From Prostheceraeus crozeri (taxonomy: Eukaryota; Platyhelminthes; Polycladida; Euryleptidae): a stretch of 64,000 nucleotides of DNA. Positions 28,801 to 36,199 of this stretch are shown here, one piece after another (the stretch's first letter is position 1; each line of letters opens with the position of its first letter). Position numbers and translations under genes: made by a program. The DNA lies in the NCBI GenBank assembly GCA_907163375.1, contig CAJQUW010015384.1:186001-250000 (forward strand). The letters are read 5' to 3'. The notes below the pieces were generated by a model. It was given only the letters and a program-made list of their open reading frames with translations. It ran no database searches and had not been told where the DNA came from.

Positions 28801-30441
28801 ACACCCAAAATCTTCAAACTGTCAACATCCTCAATTACAACATTATCAACAATGAGAGGGGGAAGAGTGGACACAGAAGTGGGGGAGTTACACAGTTTCC
28901 TTGATATCAGAACGCTTTTTGTCTTGTTGGAATTGATTGTTAGTTTTTTCTCTTCGGACCACTGACTAAACTGATCAACATCACTCTGGAAAGTGTCAAC
29001 AGACTTCTCACTACCCAAATAAATCAACGTAACATCATCAGCATGCGTCACCACTCTAGTGTCTTCGAATTTAGGAAGGTCGTTAATCAAGGCCACAAAG
29101 AGAATCGGGCCAAGAATTGAGCCTTGAGGCATCCCACTCTGTGAACCTGCTTCCATTCGTCAGCGATGCCGTTGTTAAAAACACGCTGGAAGCGATCCGA
29201 GAGGAAGCTTTGAATGAACTTGATGACGAAAGGTTTACAGTCGCAGTGGTTTATCAGTTTTACACATTTACCCTGACTCATTGTTGCTTTCTTCAGACAT
29301 TAAATATAAAAATGTACGCTAAACCTCGCTTATAGGGTACTTGAAGGGACCTGCAAGAATGGTGCGCTATATCCGAGGTGAAACGAATTCTAATTGTAGT
29401 AAATGTGCAAGTGAATTGAGGTATGGACTGCATTGTGTTATTGTATGCATGTAGATAGCACTGCACATATTTGATTTTAGGCGTATTGCACATTGGCATC
29501 ACGTACTGTGAAATTGTACATGAACATTCATTGTCATATTATAGCAACACATATTTGTATTTTGTTATAATGTGCGTGTAAAGGCAGTATTCATATATGT
29601 ATGCACCAACAAACCTACATCATCTACATGTGTTGTACATGTTTGGTCTTGCATTTAATATTTTAAGGTGTGAAATCCCGATTTTTCAAAAGGCACACAT
29701 TAAAAGCAAATTGATTCCAAATCAATTGCTCTACAGTTGACAACACAGACGACTAAGCAGAAAGGATTTGGTCTATATTTTCTTTTGAACCCGATCACCA
29801 TGAGTGGACAATGAAGAAGAATAGCCAATGCAACGAGTGGCATCTTCATTCGTAAACAGTCTCTCAAAATAGGTTTGCGGTAATAGCAATCGTTCAGTTG
29901 TTGGAGCTAGCTGATGGAAGAAGTAATCTGAATGGTAGACATCTCGATCGAGCATACTATCTTGTGAGCGCATACCTTAGCGGTGTGAAAAAAACCGTTC
30001 ACACTAAAAAAACTACATTTTAAAAATCACAAATGGCTTTGGGGACAGAAAATTTGATCTGTAATATCCAGGAAGCACATTATAAGCGAGGTGTCTCAAA
30101 CTGTAGAGATAGGAAATTTTGTCAGTGTCTTGAAAAAAGGTGTGTTATAAGCGAGATTCCGTCATAAGCGGGTCTTACTGTATTTTGATCACTTTCTAAA
30201 ACATAGGTTCCATTGTACAGATGCCACAGCATACTTACATAATTCTCATCCAATGACTTCACTGGTTGCACGCTAGCCTGAGGAGGTCCCGTTGATGTTT
30301 GTCCTTCATCTACTGACTCTGCCTCTCCCTCTGAAAATACGGTCAATGGTGATGTGGGTTTCATTTCAATCTCCTCCTTCGTATCGCGCTCGATGGGCGG
30401 TACGCGACGTGGCGGAGGAGGACGGGACTCCTCTTCCATTT
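1677..30441 (-). CDS. TRPM2-like cation channel, N-terminal 604 residues (11 exons; 3' part beyond left edge)
   Basis: Predicted plasma-membrane or endosomal cation channel of the melastatin TRP family. The eleven exons below join with matching phase at every junction and give 604 residues from the proposed start Met at 30437-30439. The product follows the human TRPM2 N-terminus closely as I remember it: a CGC Cys motif (about 94-96), INGGAKK (182-188), GEAVRDYS near 230, GLATWG (249-254), HTHFILCDDG (298-307), GSGRCADL (370-377), then the ankyrin-like stretch with EIFSDD and FVELFLDHG, and HVGRVIQIFTGD near the end. In human and sea-anemone TRPM2 this region binds ADP-ribose; the GSGR arginine (about residue 373) is kept. 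Membrane segments, coiled coil and any NUDT9-like domain must lie left of position 1. Closest family by eye is TRPM2; TRPM4/5/8 cannot be excluded without the C-terminus. Confidence 0.93.
1810..2914. other. TRPM intron sequence, nothing recognised
   Basis: AT-rich intron between exons 10 and 11, left of the 2924-4795 transposon. No open frames or repeats that I can support. Confidence 0.5.
2924..4795. mobile_element. TIR transposon of unassigned superfamily, flanked by 9-bp direct repeat TTCGTGCGT
   Basis: Left end ACAGACCTAGGATTAGGG and right end, read inverted, CACAGACCTAGGATTAGGG. TTCGTGCGT lies immediately outside both ends (2915-2923 and 4796-4804). Further in, TACTTGGGCAAGAAGTTGG and its near-inverse near 4700 pair, so the arms extend about 170 bases. 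The interior has only short frames; one at 3575-3793 encodes a Pro/Ser/Arg-rich stretch with DSSTDSDPKPRGKRR that could be a remnant of a regulatory or transposase N-terminus. An 8-9-bp duplication fits hAT, P or Mutator-like elements. Confidence 0.75.
5390..5555 (+). pseudogene. PHD-finger-like fragment
   Basis: A short open stretch encodes VACEKCDMLFHSCCASQ, which resembles the middle of a PHD finger (CxxCD.xFHxxC). PHD fingers of this type are common in ORF1 of CR1-like LINEs as well as in chromatin proteins. There are no splice borders and no continuation, so it is probably a transposon relic in the TRPM intron. Confidence 0.3.
5645..5720. repeat. Hairpin inverted repeat in intron
   Basis: CATCAACCACAAAAA and its inverse TTTTTGTGGTTGATG face each other across about 37 bases. 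Could be the core of a short MITE; no target duplication seen. Confidence 0.6.
6143..6208 (-). CDS. TRPM2-like exon 10 (residues 539-560)
   Basis: A 22-codon exon encoding ALMDIHTSREAEELREIIE plus NIK, bounded by tattttag and GTGAGT, only 58 bp from exon 9. It falls in the variable TRPM linker, so it is supported by splice sites and phase rather than by similarity. Confidence 0.75.
6267..6401 (-). CDS. TRPM2-like exon 9 (residues 494-538)
   Basis: Encodes LDLDNAMFNALRKGQTGF, VELFLDHGISIENFLT and LTHLYHH, an ankyrin-like block found in all TRPMs. Acceptor tcctccgcag, donor gtaagt, phase 0 at both ends. Confidence 0.94.
6758..6889. repeat. Short foldback with CGACTCCGA-type repeats
   Basis: Starts GGGATGCTGAGTCGG and ends CCGACTTCACATCCC, so the ends pair, and the inside is built of CGACTCCGA variants. 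A related half, CGACTCCGACTTCGCATCC, lies at 7259-7278 and could be the far end of a longer copy. Non-coding. Confidence 0.55.
7370..7480 (+). mobile_element. tRNA-derived SINE head (Pol III A and B boxes)
   Basis: TGGCTTAGTGAAGG resembles an internal A box, and GGTTCGATTCC, starting about 42 bases later, is a perfect B box. The flanks do not fold into an acceptor stem, so this is a tRNA-related SINE rather than a working tRNA. It lies in the intron between TRPM exons 8 and 9. The 3' limit is uncertain. Confidence 0.6.
7595..8790 (+). repeat. Interspersed repeat R1, copy 2, split by about 950 bp
   Basis: The first R1 half (AATGAAATCTCTAGAACAG at 7625) and the second half (TTTTCATTGATTATTCATGC at 8699, GACCTTGAGTCAATTTCC) are contiguous in the other copies but about 950 bases apart here, so something inserted between about 7740 and 8690. 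The insert holds repeated CTGACCGATxCxxTTT motifs and no recognisable gene. The right end is about 30 bases from the donor of TRPM exon 8. Confidence 0.6.
8821..9127 (-). CDS. TRPM2-like exon 8 (residues 391-493)
   Basis: Largest exon in view, 307 nt. Encodes KELDRAILLAVF, the segment MRLSLSMDMNRCDLAAQ and EIFSDDKVDDWK, aligning with TRPM2 DVAILQALL, LKLAVAWNRVDIARSEIF and the Trp-Lys at that exon border. Acceptor tatttccag, donor gtcagt, ends phase 0. Confidence 0.94.
9435..9603 (-). CDS. TRPM2-like exon 7 (residues 335-390)
   Basis: Encodes SGSPVVQVVIEGG, EETPVVVIRGSGRCADL and ESVNPKTP, equivalent to VCVVLEGG and VVVEGSGRVADV of TRPM2. The acceptor tcaattacag at 9604 is chosen because it is the only nearby AG that keeps phase with exon 6. 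A prettier AG sixteen bases upstream (9620) would break the frame. Donor GTGAGT. Confidence 0.88.
10480..10705 (-). repeat. Interspersed repeat R1, copy 3 (inverted)
   Basis: Read on the minus strand it gives AATAAAATCTTTGGAACGG, CTATTCATGCCCCAAC, GTGACCTTGAGTCAAT and AGTCAACTTCAGATAAA in the same order as copy 1. Lies in the intron between TRPM exons 6 and 7. Confidence 0.6.
11568..11772. mobile_element. Foldback MITE with about 78-bp arms
   Basis: ATAGAAGGCTTGAAAAGTAA at the left and its imperfect inverse at the right continue as paired arms through TTTCTCTCTCC and CATAAAAAATGAAG, around a loop of about 50 bases. The 15-mer GCTCAGCACTGATAT occurs at 11555-11569 and again at 11805-11819, bracketing the element. 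It ends about 75 bases from the donor of TRPM exon 6. Confidence 0.7.
11848..12049 (-). CDS. TRPM2-like exon 6 (residues 268-334)
   Basis: Encodes MHIADYYNC, LDPHHTHFILCDDG and FRAEFENFIHKK, matching the TRPM2 LDSNHSHFILVDDG region. Acceptor tttgtag, donor gtaagt leaving a single A of a split codon. Confidence 0.93.
12812..13057. repeat. Foldback repeat, about 80-bp imperfect arms
   Basis: Left arm 12812-12887 (CATTCGCTC ... AATCAATCAT ... TTGAACCGG) pairs with right arm 12965-13057 (CCGGTTCAATTT ... GATTGATTGC ... GAGCGAATATG). The spacer is 77 bases. Probably an old MITE in the intron between TRPM exons 5 and 6. Confidence 0.6.
13105..15510. other. TRPM intron sequence, nothing firm
   Basis: AT-rich intron. 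A 154-codon minus-strand frame at 13655-14119 has a faint RNase H flavour but is not strong enough to call (see rejected list). No other structure seen. Confidence 0.4.
15513..17522 (+). mobile_element. Tc1/mariner-type transposon, 2.0 kb, TA target site
   Basis: Both ends read TA then CAGGTTTTCCCG (left at 15511, right inverted, ending 17522, with TA at 17523-17524). Just inside each end are several copies of a subterminal motif close to CAAGTTCAAGATA facing inward, likely transposase binding sites. It carries one transposase gene. A TATATAAG box at 15841 precedes it. The ends look intact, so the copy could still be moved in trans by an active relative. Confidence 0.92.
15928..17140 (+). pseudogene. 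Tc1/mariner-superfamily transposase, damaged, with a candidate intron
   Basis: Helix-turn-helix DNA-binding half (LKQRLVEAHENGADWKAAAE, then STARSIILRYEEEG) followed by a DDE catalytic half: LVYVDETCFNL (first Asp), VIMDNAP (second Asp) and PYSPFLNPIEN (Glu). The ATG at 15928 is chosen because it follows the TATA box with a short leader. A GT-AG intron fits at 16382-16457 (acceptor tcttctttattacag). Two reading-frame breaks are visible, near 16315-16330 and near 16815-16845. At the second, only about 28 codons separate Asp and Glu instead of the usual 33-35, so some 15-20 bases are lost. Not functional as it stands. Confidence 0.85.
17525..19957. other. TRPM intron sequence, little recognised
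   Basis: AT-rich intron between exons 5 and 6. Around 18694 the phrase ACTTGAAGGGACC recurs from the pogo-like element near 29317, suggesting a scrap of the same family. Otherwise nothing supported. Confidence 0.4.
19958..20124 (-). CDS. TRPM2-like exon 5 (residues 212-267)
   Basis: Encodes TWFITSGFNLGVAKLVGEAV, then RDYS and IGLATWGAV, one of the most conserved TRPM blocks. Acceptor ctgttacag, donor gtgagt. The intron just upstream (higher coordinates) holds a 1.58-kb foldback that ends only 125 bp from this acceptor. Confidence 0.95.
20249..21832. mobile_element. Long foldback element, 600-785-bp inverted arms
   Basis: Left arm 20249-20855 and right arm 21047-21832 are near-perfect inverses: GGCCGTCAAACG near the outer left end pairs with CGTTTGATGGCC at the right, and TAGACTCGCTCGG at the inner left with CCGAGCGAGTCTGTCC-like sequence at the inner right. 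The unique spacer is about 190 bases. The right arm is longer because a block of about 170 bases (GGAAATGGTCGACTTTATAT, GGCCATTTTGAATTA) is present twice in it. Open frames are mirror artefacts of the arms. No transposase and no clear target duplication; foldback or long-TIR DNA element. Confidence 0.85.
22981..23679. mobile_element. TA-flanked foldback MITE, 699 bp
   Basis: Arms of about 260 bases: left from GTCCGGCAGCCAGAACGAG to AATGTCTTCAGGTCATTTCC, right the inverse, ending GTTGCCGGGC. TA lies outside each end (22979-22980, 23680-23681). TA target and inverted ends suggest a Tc1/mariner-mobilised MITE. A second, partial copy is at 1-239. Confidence 0.85.
24228..24414 (-). CDS. TRPM2-like exon 4 (residues 150-211)
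   Basis: Encodes YIRVNALMKEFDTIWDLM, then HWGVPEPKIVLSINGGAKK, the start of the Rossmann-like MHR1/2 fold of TRPM channels. Acceptor attctgcag, donor gtaagt; ends with one base of a split Arg codon completed by exon 5. Confidence 0.93.
24988..25159 (-). CDS. TRPM2-like exon 3 (residues 92-149)
   Basis: Carries QKCGCNRDENWHTT and the HGRIKLHGYGR stretch, aligning with the TRPM2 CxCG and DAFGDIVFTG segments. The acceptor ends ctacag; the donor is gtagcc after AKPT, weaker than the others but phase 0 into exon 4. Confidence 0.9.
25225..25298 (-). CDS. TRPM2-like exon 2 (residues 68-91)
   Basis: A 74-nt exon between TTGCAG-type acceptor and GTGAGT donor. It encodes IIEFVERNIFMRNCKYF, matching the family segment just before the first Cys motif. 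Starts phase 0, ends with two bases of a split Thr codon. Confidence 0.88.
25743..26289. mobile_element. hAT-like non-autonomous element, 547 bp
   Basis: Starts CAGAGGTCGGCAACCT and ends GGCTACTGACCCCTG, a terminal repeat type widespread in animal hAT MITEs (CAG.GGTCGGCAACC). Flanking 8-mers TATTACGT and ATCTACGC are only partly alike, so the insertion is old. Minus-strand interior 25950-26110 encodes HIMRRDDWTRRSF followed by GGEGRRQRKAW, the C-terminal tail typical of a LINE reverse transcriptase, so a LINE scrap is nested or was captured. Confidence 0.7.
27083..27957. mobile_element. Candidate TIR element with 22-bp inverted ends
   Basis: CGTTCAAGAATTATGTAAT at 27083 pairs with ATCACGTAATTCTTGAACG ending 27957 (20 of 22 over the whole repeat). 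Both ends continue into GTAATCGC motifs and C-rich tracts. The interior is non-coding. No target duplication identified. Confidence 0.55.
28279..29300 (-). mobile_element. LINE fragment, 5'-truncated (reverse transcriptase to 3' end)
   Basis: Minus-strand coding shows the RT core: FIQSFLSDRFQRVFNNGI, GMPQGSILGPILFVALINDL, then HADD where Y/FADD is expected, and KTKSVLIS and LKILGVVFSADARWEKQ. The frame shifts between 29156 and 29087, and a stop near 28617 interrupts the C-terminal part. The 3' end reads AATAAAGATCT followed by ATT repeats, the microsatellite-type tail of CR1/L2-like LINEs. It abuts the pogo-like element at 29317. Dead copy. Confidence 0.85.
29317..30180. mobile_element. pogo/Tigger-like MITE, TA-flanked
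   Basis: Left end CGCTAAACCTCGCTTATAG and inverted right end CAGTAAGACCCGCTTATG share the YCTCGCTTATA-type terminal motif of pogo-group elements. TA lies outside both (29315-29316, 30181-30182). The interior has no transposase. It ends 58 bases downstream of the TRPM exon 1 donor. Confidence 0.65.
30239..30441 (-). CDS. TRPM2-like exon 1 (start codon, residues 1-67)
   Basis: Begins two bases before the ATG after a pyrimidine-rich acceptor ending in cgacag, so an upstream non-coding exon is expected. It encodes a low-complexity N-terminus rich in Glu, Pro and Arg (PPPPRRVPP) and ends at a perfect GTAAGT donor after LDENY, phase 0. Unstructured variable N-termini are usual in TRPM2. The Met could be internal if more coding exons lie upstream, but the tight AG-to-ATG spacing favours this start. 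Confidence 0.75.
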
Positions 30442-32015
30442 CTGTCGATTAAAGAGAGACACATGATAAAGTCGAAAGGAAATTTCCATAATCATGCAAA
30501 ATTGTTGATTGACTATTCCGATAAATATCTCTTCCTTCAGTTTGTGCAAGCATCTGAACATTTGACAGGTACAAGTAAATAGAAATCCTAGATGCAGCCA
30601 TCACAATATAGGCTTGTATCCACAGAATTAGACGGTTTAAGCGCATCAGCTTACTAGCAGTGAAAATTGATTCAAAACGATGGCACAAACAGGAACTCGC
30701 TGAGAAGACAAGAAATTCTCAAAGCATTGCTGGAATGACAAAATCAGTCTTTCATCGTTTGCGGATTGCTGTGAATCCCTTCAAAATGCTCTGATCGTCA
30801 TGATTCTTTGTCTTTCAGATTCAAAAAATTCAAATCACTGTGCACAGGTTTAGTGGATTAAGTAGTCCTTCCGATATTATTGAAAAAGATGACAGGCACA
30901 CGAAAACGTTAACAAATTTTTCTTCAGAACTTGACGTCCACCGTGTCTTTTTACTGTGTGATTCAGATGCCAATAGTCACTGAAACTTGGCGCAACTTAT
31001 TTTTGAACTGGCTACTCATTGTTCGATGGTCATAGTATTATAATCAGCAGATTGTGCCACTTCATTCGCATCACATGCTACGAAGCTTCACTTCTAGACA
31101 AACGTTCAACTTCTAGAGACATCCTGTTCAATTCTGTGGCTGCATTAGGCTATTAAATAAACAACGAACCGAAACCGAATTTTTTAGAGTAAACATCGAA
31201 ACCGACCAACGTTGTTGTTTCGATTCTTTTCTATTTTTGCAACAGAAATTTGACAAAAATTCATTTAATTTAAGTTAATCCAATAATCAAAACTTTGATA
31301 CAAATATAAAATTTTTCATTCAAGAATTTAATTTGCATATCACTATTGAAAAAATCACTTAAATCCTTCAATACTTTTAAGATATAATTTTTAAATACAA
31401 TGGCAGTCCGACAATCAAATTCAAATGTAATCTTCAACGCGCACACAATTTTTCAGATAAATTTGTCAAATAAATCATGAAACTCAAGCTAAGAAACCGA
31501 ACATTGATAAACATTACCTTTTCCTTCAGGTTTTTCAACGTAATTTTATGACAGAATATTTTGTATCGAGCTTTTCCATTACAATGTGTTTTTATCACTT
31601 TGGCGAGGCTTGGATTAATTCATTGAATGGATGAATGCAGAAAATATTGCGCTATCTAGGCTACCTCTATCCACGAATATTTACTATTACTAGCAAATTT
31701 CATTATTGCACATGTACTGAGCATTATGAGCATGTACTACACATGCACGAAGTATCACAAAGCAAACGAAGGCTCTAATGACATTCAGTTAATAGGAATG
31801 CCATTTAAGCACTATCATGCACAGGGTATTCCTGTTACACCATCAGTCGATGTATTCAAATGCGGTCTGTTTTCATTCTATCTGTTTATCCATGTCATGT
31901 AATTTACCGATGTGAATTTGAAATCGGGAAGCGCGTTTTCCTATCTTTGAAGGGATTCTCATCGGCAAACACTTTCATAGATTTCTCAACAGACGTTGTG
32001 TGAACTTGTCATGTT
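30442..32015. other. Sequence upstream of TRPM exon 1, nothing recognised
   Basis: AT-rich. It should hold the 5' non-coding exon(s) and promoter of the TRPM-like gene, given the acceptor directly before its ATG, but I cannot place a TATA box or a donor with confidence. A patch of CCGAAACCGA repeats lies near 31165-31215. Confidence 0.4.
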
Positions 32016-32279
32016 TCACATGAATTCTGTCCGGTGAAAGTTTAACGCTCCAATTCCAAAAATATAATCCAATTTAGCAAGAGAAAATAATTCTGTGAAA
32101 TTCACATTGATAATAGGCTGTTCGCCGGCGTCTTTTAATTCTGCAAGCCATGACAAAATGTAAAGCACTGAGATTGAAGATTCTGGTGTGGAAATTGGCA
32201 AAAAAGTCGATAGTTTATGGAAGATTTCTGTGAACGCGTCTACATCTGTCATCTGTATAATTCTGTCATCATTCGGTAT
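32016..32279 (-). CDS. Candidate terminal exon of an unrecognised gene
   Basis: After an acceptor (actgtatttag) the frame stays open for 87 codons, then TGA. Encodes IPNDDRIIQMTDVDAFTEIF, ISVLYILSWLAELKDAGEQP and VNFTELFSLAKLDYIFG: helical, globular-looking protein without a motif I know. Upstream exons were not located with certainty. It could be a real last exon or a chance frame. Confidence 0.4.
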   Translation of the reverse strand: MPNDDRIIQMTDVDAFTEIFHKLSTFLPISTPESSISVLYILSWLAELKDAGEQPIINVNFTELFSLAKLDYIFGIGALNFHRTEFM

Positions 32280-32543
32280 CTAAATACAGTATCAAGATTG
32301 TATGTAGTTTAGATGATGATTGTATGACTAATTTTGATAATAACGCCAATTTGATATGTTAGGCTACAGCAATGGAAAAGGAGATTGGTGAATATATCCC
32401 TAAAAAATGCGACGTTGTATCATTGCAATAATTCAAAGTTTGCTTTGAGCAGCATTTTCCCAAGATAAGAGTCAATCAAATATAAAAATCCTCTGATACT
32501 GGATAATGTAGGAAGGTATTTTTTCGCACAAATTTTCGATTTC

Positions 32544-33816
32544 AACCTCCTCGGTCAGGTGCAGTTGGATTGAATAATAGTTAGATTATGCAGATATCAA
32601 ACCACTGCTGATCATGTGACCGACCGCTGACGCTTGTATATACTTATAGAATTAAAACGCAGTTGCATTCAACAAGTGCAGGTCTGAATGAATAAGTAAA
32701 ATAATCAAGTCGAAAAAATGCAATAAAGCGAGTGAAATATGCACAATGAGATGAGAAACAGATGAGGCAAAGGAAAGACAATCATACGAAATCAATCAAA
32801 ACAAGAGGGTAGAAAAAAGAAGCCGATATTTGTACATCATCGGTCAGTCTTGCTCAGTAGAAGGAAGATGTAAGTCATAAGCAATGTGGTAGAAAGGATT
32901 AGAACAAGGTTTACCTGCTGAGATGATGAGTCCACGAATTCGAATAATTTTCAGAGTATCCTGCGAGTTATCCAGAAAAGTCTATTTCCGACTTGCTTAA
33001 GAAACGGATGAGAAGACAACCGAGACGCGAAATGGTTGAGCCCACATACCTTAGATTGCCATATACATGTAATGGATGAAATTGATGGTAAAGTCAAAAG
33101 AATAATTCAGAAACATTACCTGCCAGTGAAAGTGTACCACAAGCCAAGATTACTCCAACTCATTCAACCAAAGCAAGGAACATCAACGTGCGACTTGAGG
33201 AACTGTCACATCAAAGATCCAGGTGCGTGGAACACAAGGAAATGCGTCTACTAGGTGGAGTGTCACAAAACACAAGTGAGAAGGACAATTAGGCCACTTA
33301 ATGTGAGAATAAGGGAGCATCTCCAATCATCAAACAGCTCTATTTTTAAGCACAGGTTGGTATGCTGCTCTACTTTTGATACAAAAGTCATTGGCCATGT
33401 AAAGGATCAAGCGTCTCTCAAGATCCTCGAGGCGATAAAGATCAAGGAGAAGAAACACGCCACTAGCGAAATGAACTGAGTGACATACCGGGGTAGTATT
33501 TTAGCCGTGTTTCATTCGTGCTCTTTATCTCCTCTGATTTTCTACCCTCTTATTTTGATATATTTTGTGATTGTCCTTCCTTTATCTCATCTTTTTCTTC
33601 TCTGATTGTACATATTTCGCTCGCTCTATTTTATTTCCATTGACTTGATTCTTTTATGCCTCATTCAGACCTACACTTCGGTTGAATGGAACTGCGTTTT
33701 TACATCGTACATGTATGGACATGTGTAAGCGGACGGTCACATGATCGGCAGTCAATTGATAGCTGCTCACTACCAGTCGCTATCATTCAATCCACCTGCA
33801 CCTGAATGGGGAGGTT
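32544..33816 (+). mobile_element. Penelope-like retroelement fossil with inverted terminal repeats
   Basis: Left repeat 32544-32816 and right repeat 33538-33816 are inverse copies (shared GAGGGTAGAAAA, GGTCTGAATGA, ATTGAATGATAG-like and AACCTCC blocks). Between them on the plus strand is the C-terminal end of a Penelope-type polyprotein. Inverted LTR-like flanks are a known arrangement in Penelope-like elements. The reverse transcriptase part is missing and the remaining coding part is broken, so this is an old, short, inactive copy. Confidence 0.75.
33036..33479 (+). pseudogene. Penelope-like GIY-YIG endonuclease region, fossil
   Basis: Two adjoining coding stretches show the Cys-rich linker (CDLRNCHIKDPG, then KCVY and VECHK), followed by RPLNVRIREHLQSSNSSIF, KHRLVC and SLKILEAIKIKE, the hallmark order of the Penelope C-terminal GIY-YIG endonuclease domain. 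Broken and partial; not expected to work. Confidence 0.75.
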
Positions 33817-34060
33817 GACGTCAAAAATTTAAGCGATAATACATTTCACTTCAATATCCACCAGCAGAGGCTTTTTATATTCGATTGATTTACCGATGCG
33901 TTGCGACATTGACTAAGAAGTTATGGTCTAGGACCGAATATACATTTATGACATCATAACTTTGCGATTTTTAATAATTCGCTCAACTTTGTATAGAAAA
34001 GTAAGGGCAATGACCGATTCATATGTTTTAAAACAATTGAAGTTGCAAAAGAAATAGGAA

Positions 34061-34438
34061 CACGCGGCCTTTCGTCCGCTCTACGTCATGTGTTGACGCG
34101 CAAATGGTGGTAATCACAGGAACAAAACTTGATTCAGCACAGTGTGAGACAAGGACAACAACATGGACGGTAAGTGGGCAGCAATGCCATTGCCATGGCA
34201 ACCTAAGACCAATCACGACAATCACGAACTACTTCAGGACGCATAGTTCAGGAGCAATCGCTGACATGGCAATAGCTTCCATGAAACAAAGTGCACTTGC
34301 AAAATCCCTTAACACGATCATAAAACGCTCTCTGACACTTGAGAGGTCACATACGTTGGCGAGCGATCGAGATCTCGGGCAAAGACTTGAATCAATGTGT
34401 GCGTAATACACTACCTAGAGCGGACGACGGCCTCGTGG
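34061..34438. mobile_element. MITE with about 40-bp inverted ends
   Basis: CACGCGGCCTTTCGTCCGCT at the left and, inverted, CACGAGGCCGTCGTCCGCT at the right; pairing continues through CTACGTCATGTGTTGACGCG. Non-coding, 378 bp. Target duplication unclear. Confidence 0.6.
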
Positions 34439-35388
34439 TCTGAGTTTATTTGTAACTCCAATTGTTATTAAATATATGAAACGGTCAATTGCTCTAACTT
34501 TTCTATAAAAAATAAACACGATATGCGTGTAACTTCAAGAAAGTTTCAAGGAGTGAGCTTGAAGCACCTAACAATCAATCTACTTGAGTTTTTGGGTTGT
34601 TCAATCCGAGACAGACTAAATGTTGTCCATTCTTTTAAAAAATGAACGCTGCATCCGAAAAAATTGTTCTGATTTGGTTATTATTTTGAATTTCTTGCAA
34701 TAAATAATGGTAAAACATTCGTTTTTACTTTGCATAGAGAATAGTCATCAAACCAAAATGATACGTACATGCATCAGCTATTAGAAACAATTCACAACGC
34801 TAGGTATATTATTTCATTATTGAAAATATATACATTATTCAGCTTGCGGATCCATCGCTCGATGTGATTTTTCATGCTGATATATAAAATGCTATACTTG
34901 TGTAGCAGAGTCGCCTCCGGTGGGTTTGCAAGTTGGGTATACATTACTTTTTCTAAAGCACTATTTTGAAGCATCCAGTCTCACCATCTATAGTCCACTG
35001 ACTCGAAAGCTACAACTCATTCAGCGCTTAAAAGATTAATTTCTTCATTGAGGAAATGTCTAAATGGTGTTGTCCATGTACATGAAATGAAGTTGTTTGA
35101 AAAGATTTGTCTATTTAGAAGCATTACTAATGCTGTAAGTTCGAACAACCTAAACACAGTCCAAGTCAACGGCTATGGCAATGAGACGCCCTATCTACAG
35201 GGTTTCCGCGGTTTTCAAGGATCGTTTTTCCAAGAGTTTCCAGGAGCCTTCTGATGAAATTTCCAGGAGCTTTTCAGAAGGTTAACACAATTGGATCTCC
35301 AAGCGGATTTTACCAAGTACAAGTTCTTTGCATCACATATACAAGTGAAAAAGCAACTGATTATATACAATAGCTTAAATGCACGTTT

Positions 35389-35672
35389 TCACTTCAGTCT
35401 TAATGCGAATTCCGAGTGAATCTGACCAGTCCTTATGATTAATGACCGCTGTCTCTGAAAATTTGTAATTGGTAACGGTTTGCATATTTCAGGTACTCGG
35501 AGTACGATGTCCCAGTGTGGCTCAAACGCACCTTTGATCATTTGGTCTACCAATGAAAACTCCTCGGTATTACTAAGTAGATGGATCAAGACAACAGATC
35601 TGATAAAAAAGGATTTGACATATTTATTCAATTTATCTTCTAATTTCTTCATTTGTCCTTCCAGCGTATCCA
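35389..35672 (-). CDS. Exon-like segment with coiled-coil start, unknown protein
   Basis: After an acceptor attatatttag the frame encodes VDTLEGQMKKLEDKLNKYV, a heptad pattern, then EFSLVDQMIKGAFEPHWDIV and a basic tail. The coil start recalls TRPM C-terminal coils but the rest does not. The donor is not clear; the frame runs to a stop at 35389. Weak as a gene, stronger as a captured fragment. Confidence 0.3.
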
Positions 35673-36199
35673 CTAAATATAATTTTCGGCGATTTAAAAG
35701 AAGCAGTTACACAACAAATGAATACTTAAGAAATCTAACACTCACTTCAATGTTGTTGAATATCGTCAGTCTTGTTATATCTAATAATCTCCAAAATATA
35801 ATATTGCTGAAAATTAGGGCTGTACGCGGTGCACAGGTTCTTTTGCTTGCACCAGTTCTCGGGCCGGTGCACCGAAATGTGAGAATTTCGATCAAATTGA
35901 TGCTTTACTGTGAAGCATTAACCAACCAGGAGAACATTGCTCAATTCTATTTATCGATTCAATTCAGGCTTCACGGCAATCAAACTTCAAATATCAATCA
36001 ATTCACTATAAATTTCTATATCATGAGAATGAAACCTTTTGAAAATAAACAATGGATTTCCTAATGTTGAGGGAAAATGTGAAAAAGGTGACGGAAATTT
36101 GGCAATTCGAGTTCATGATAAATCATTGCAGACCACAGAATCCCGATTCCCTCGACCTCAGAATTTTGAAATCTCATAGTGAATAACGCGTAGGCCTAC

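Noticed and set aside
34792-34974. Minus-strand frame with ALEKVMYTQLANPPEATLLHK
   Set aside because: Looks protein-like but no acceptor keeps it open, and no partner exon was found.
35480-36064. 194-codon plus-strand frame
   Set aside because: Composition is intron-like, no splice borders or motifs, and it overlaps better-supported minus-strand segments.
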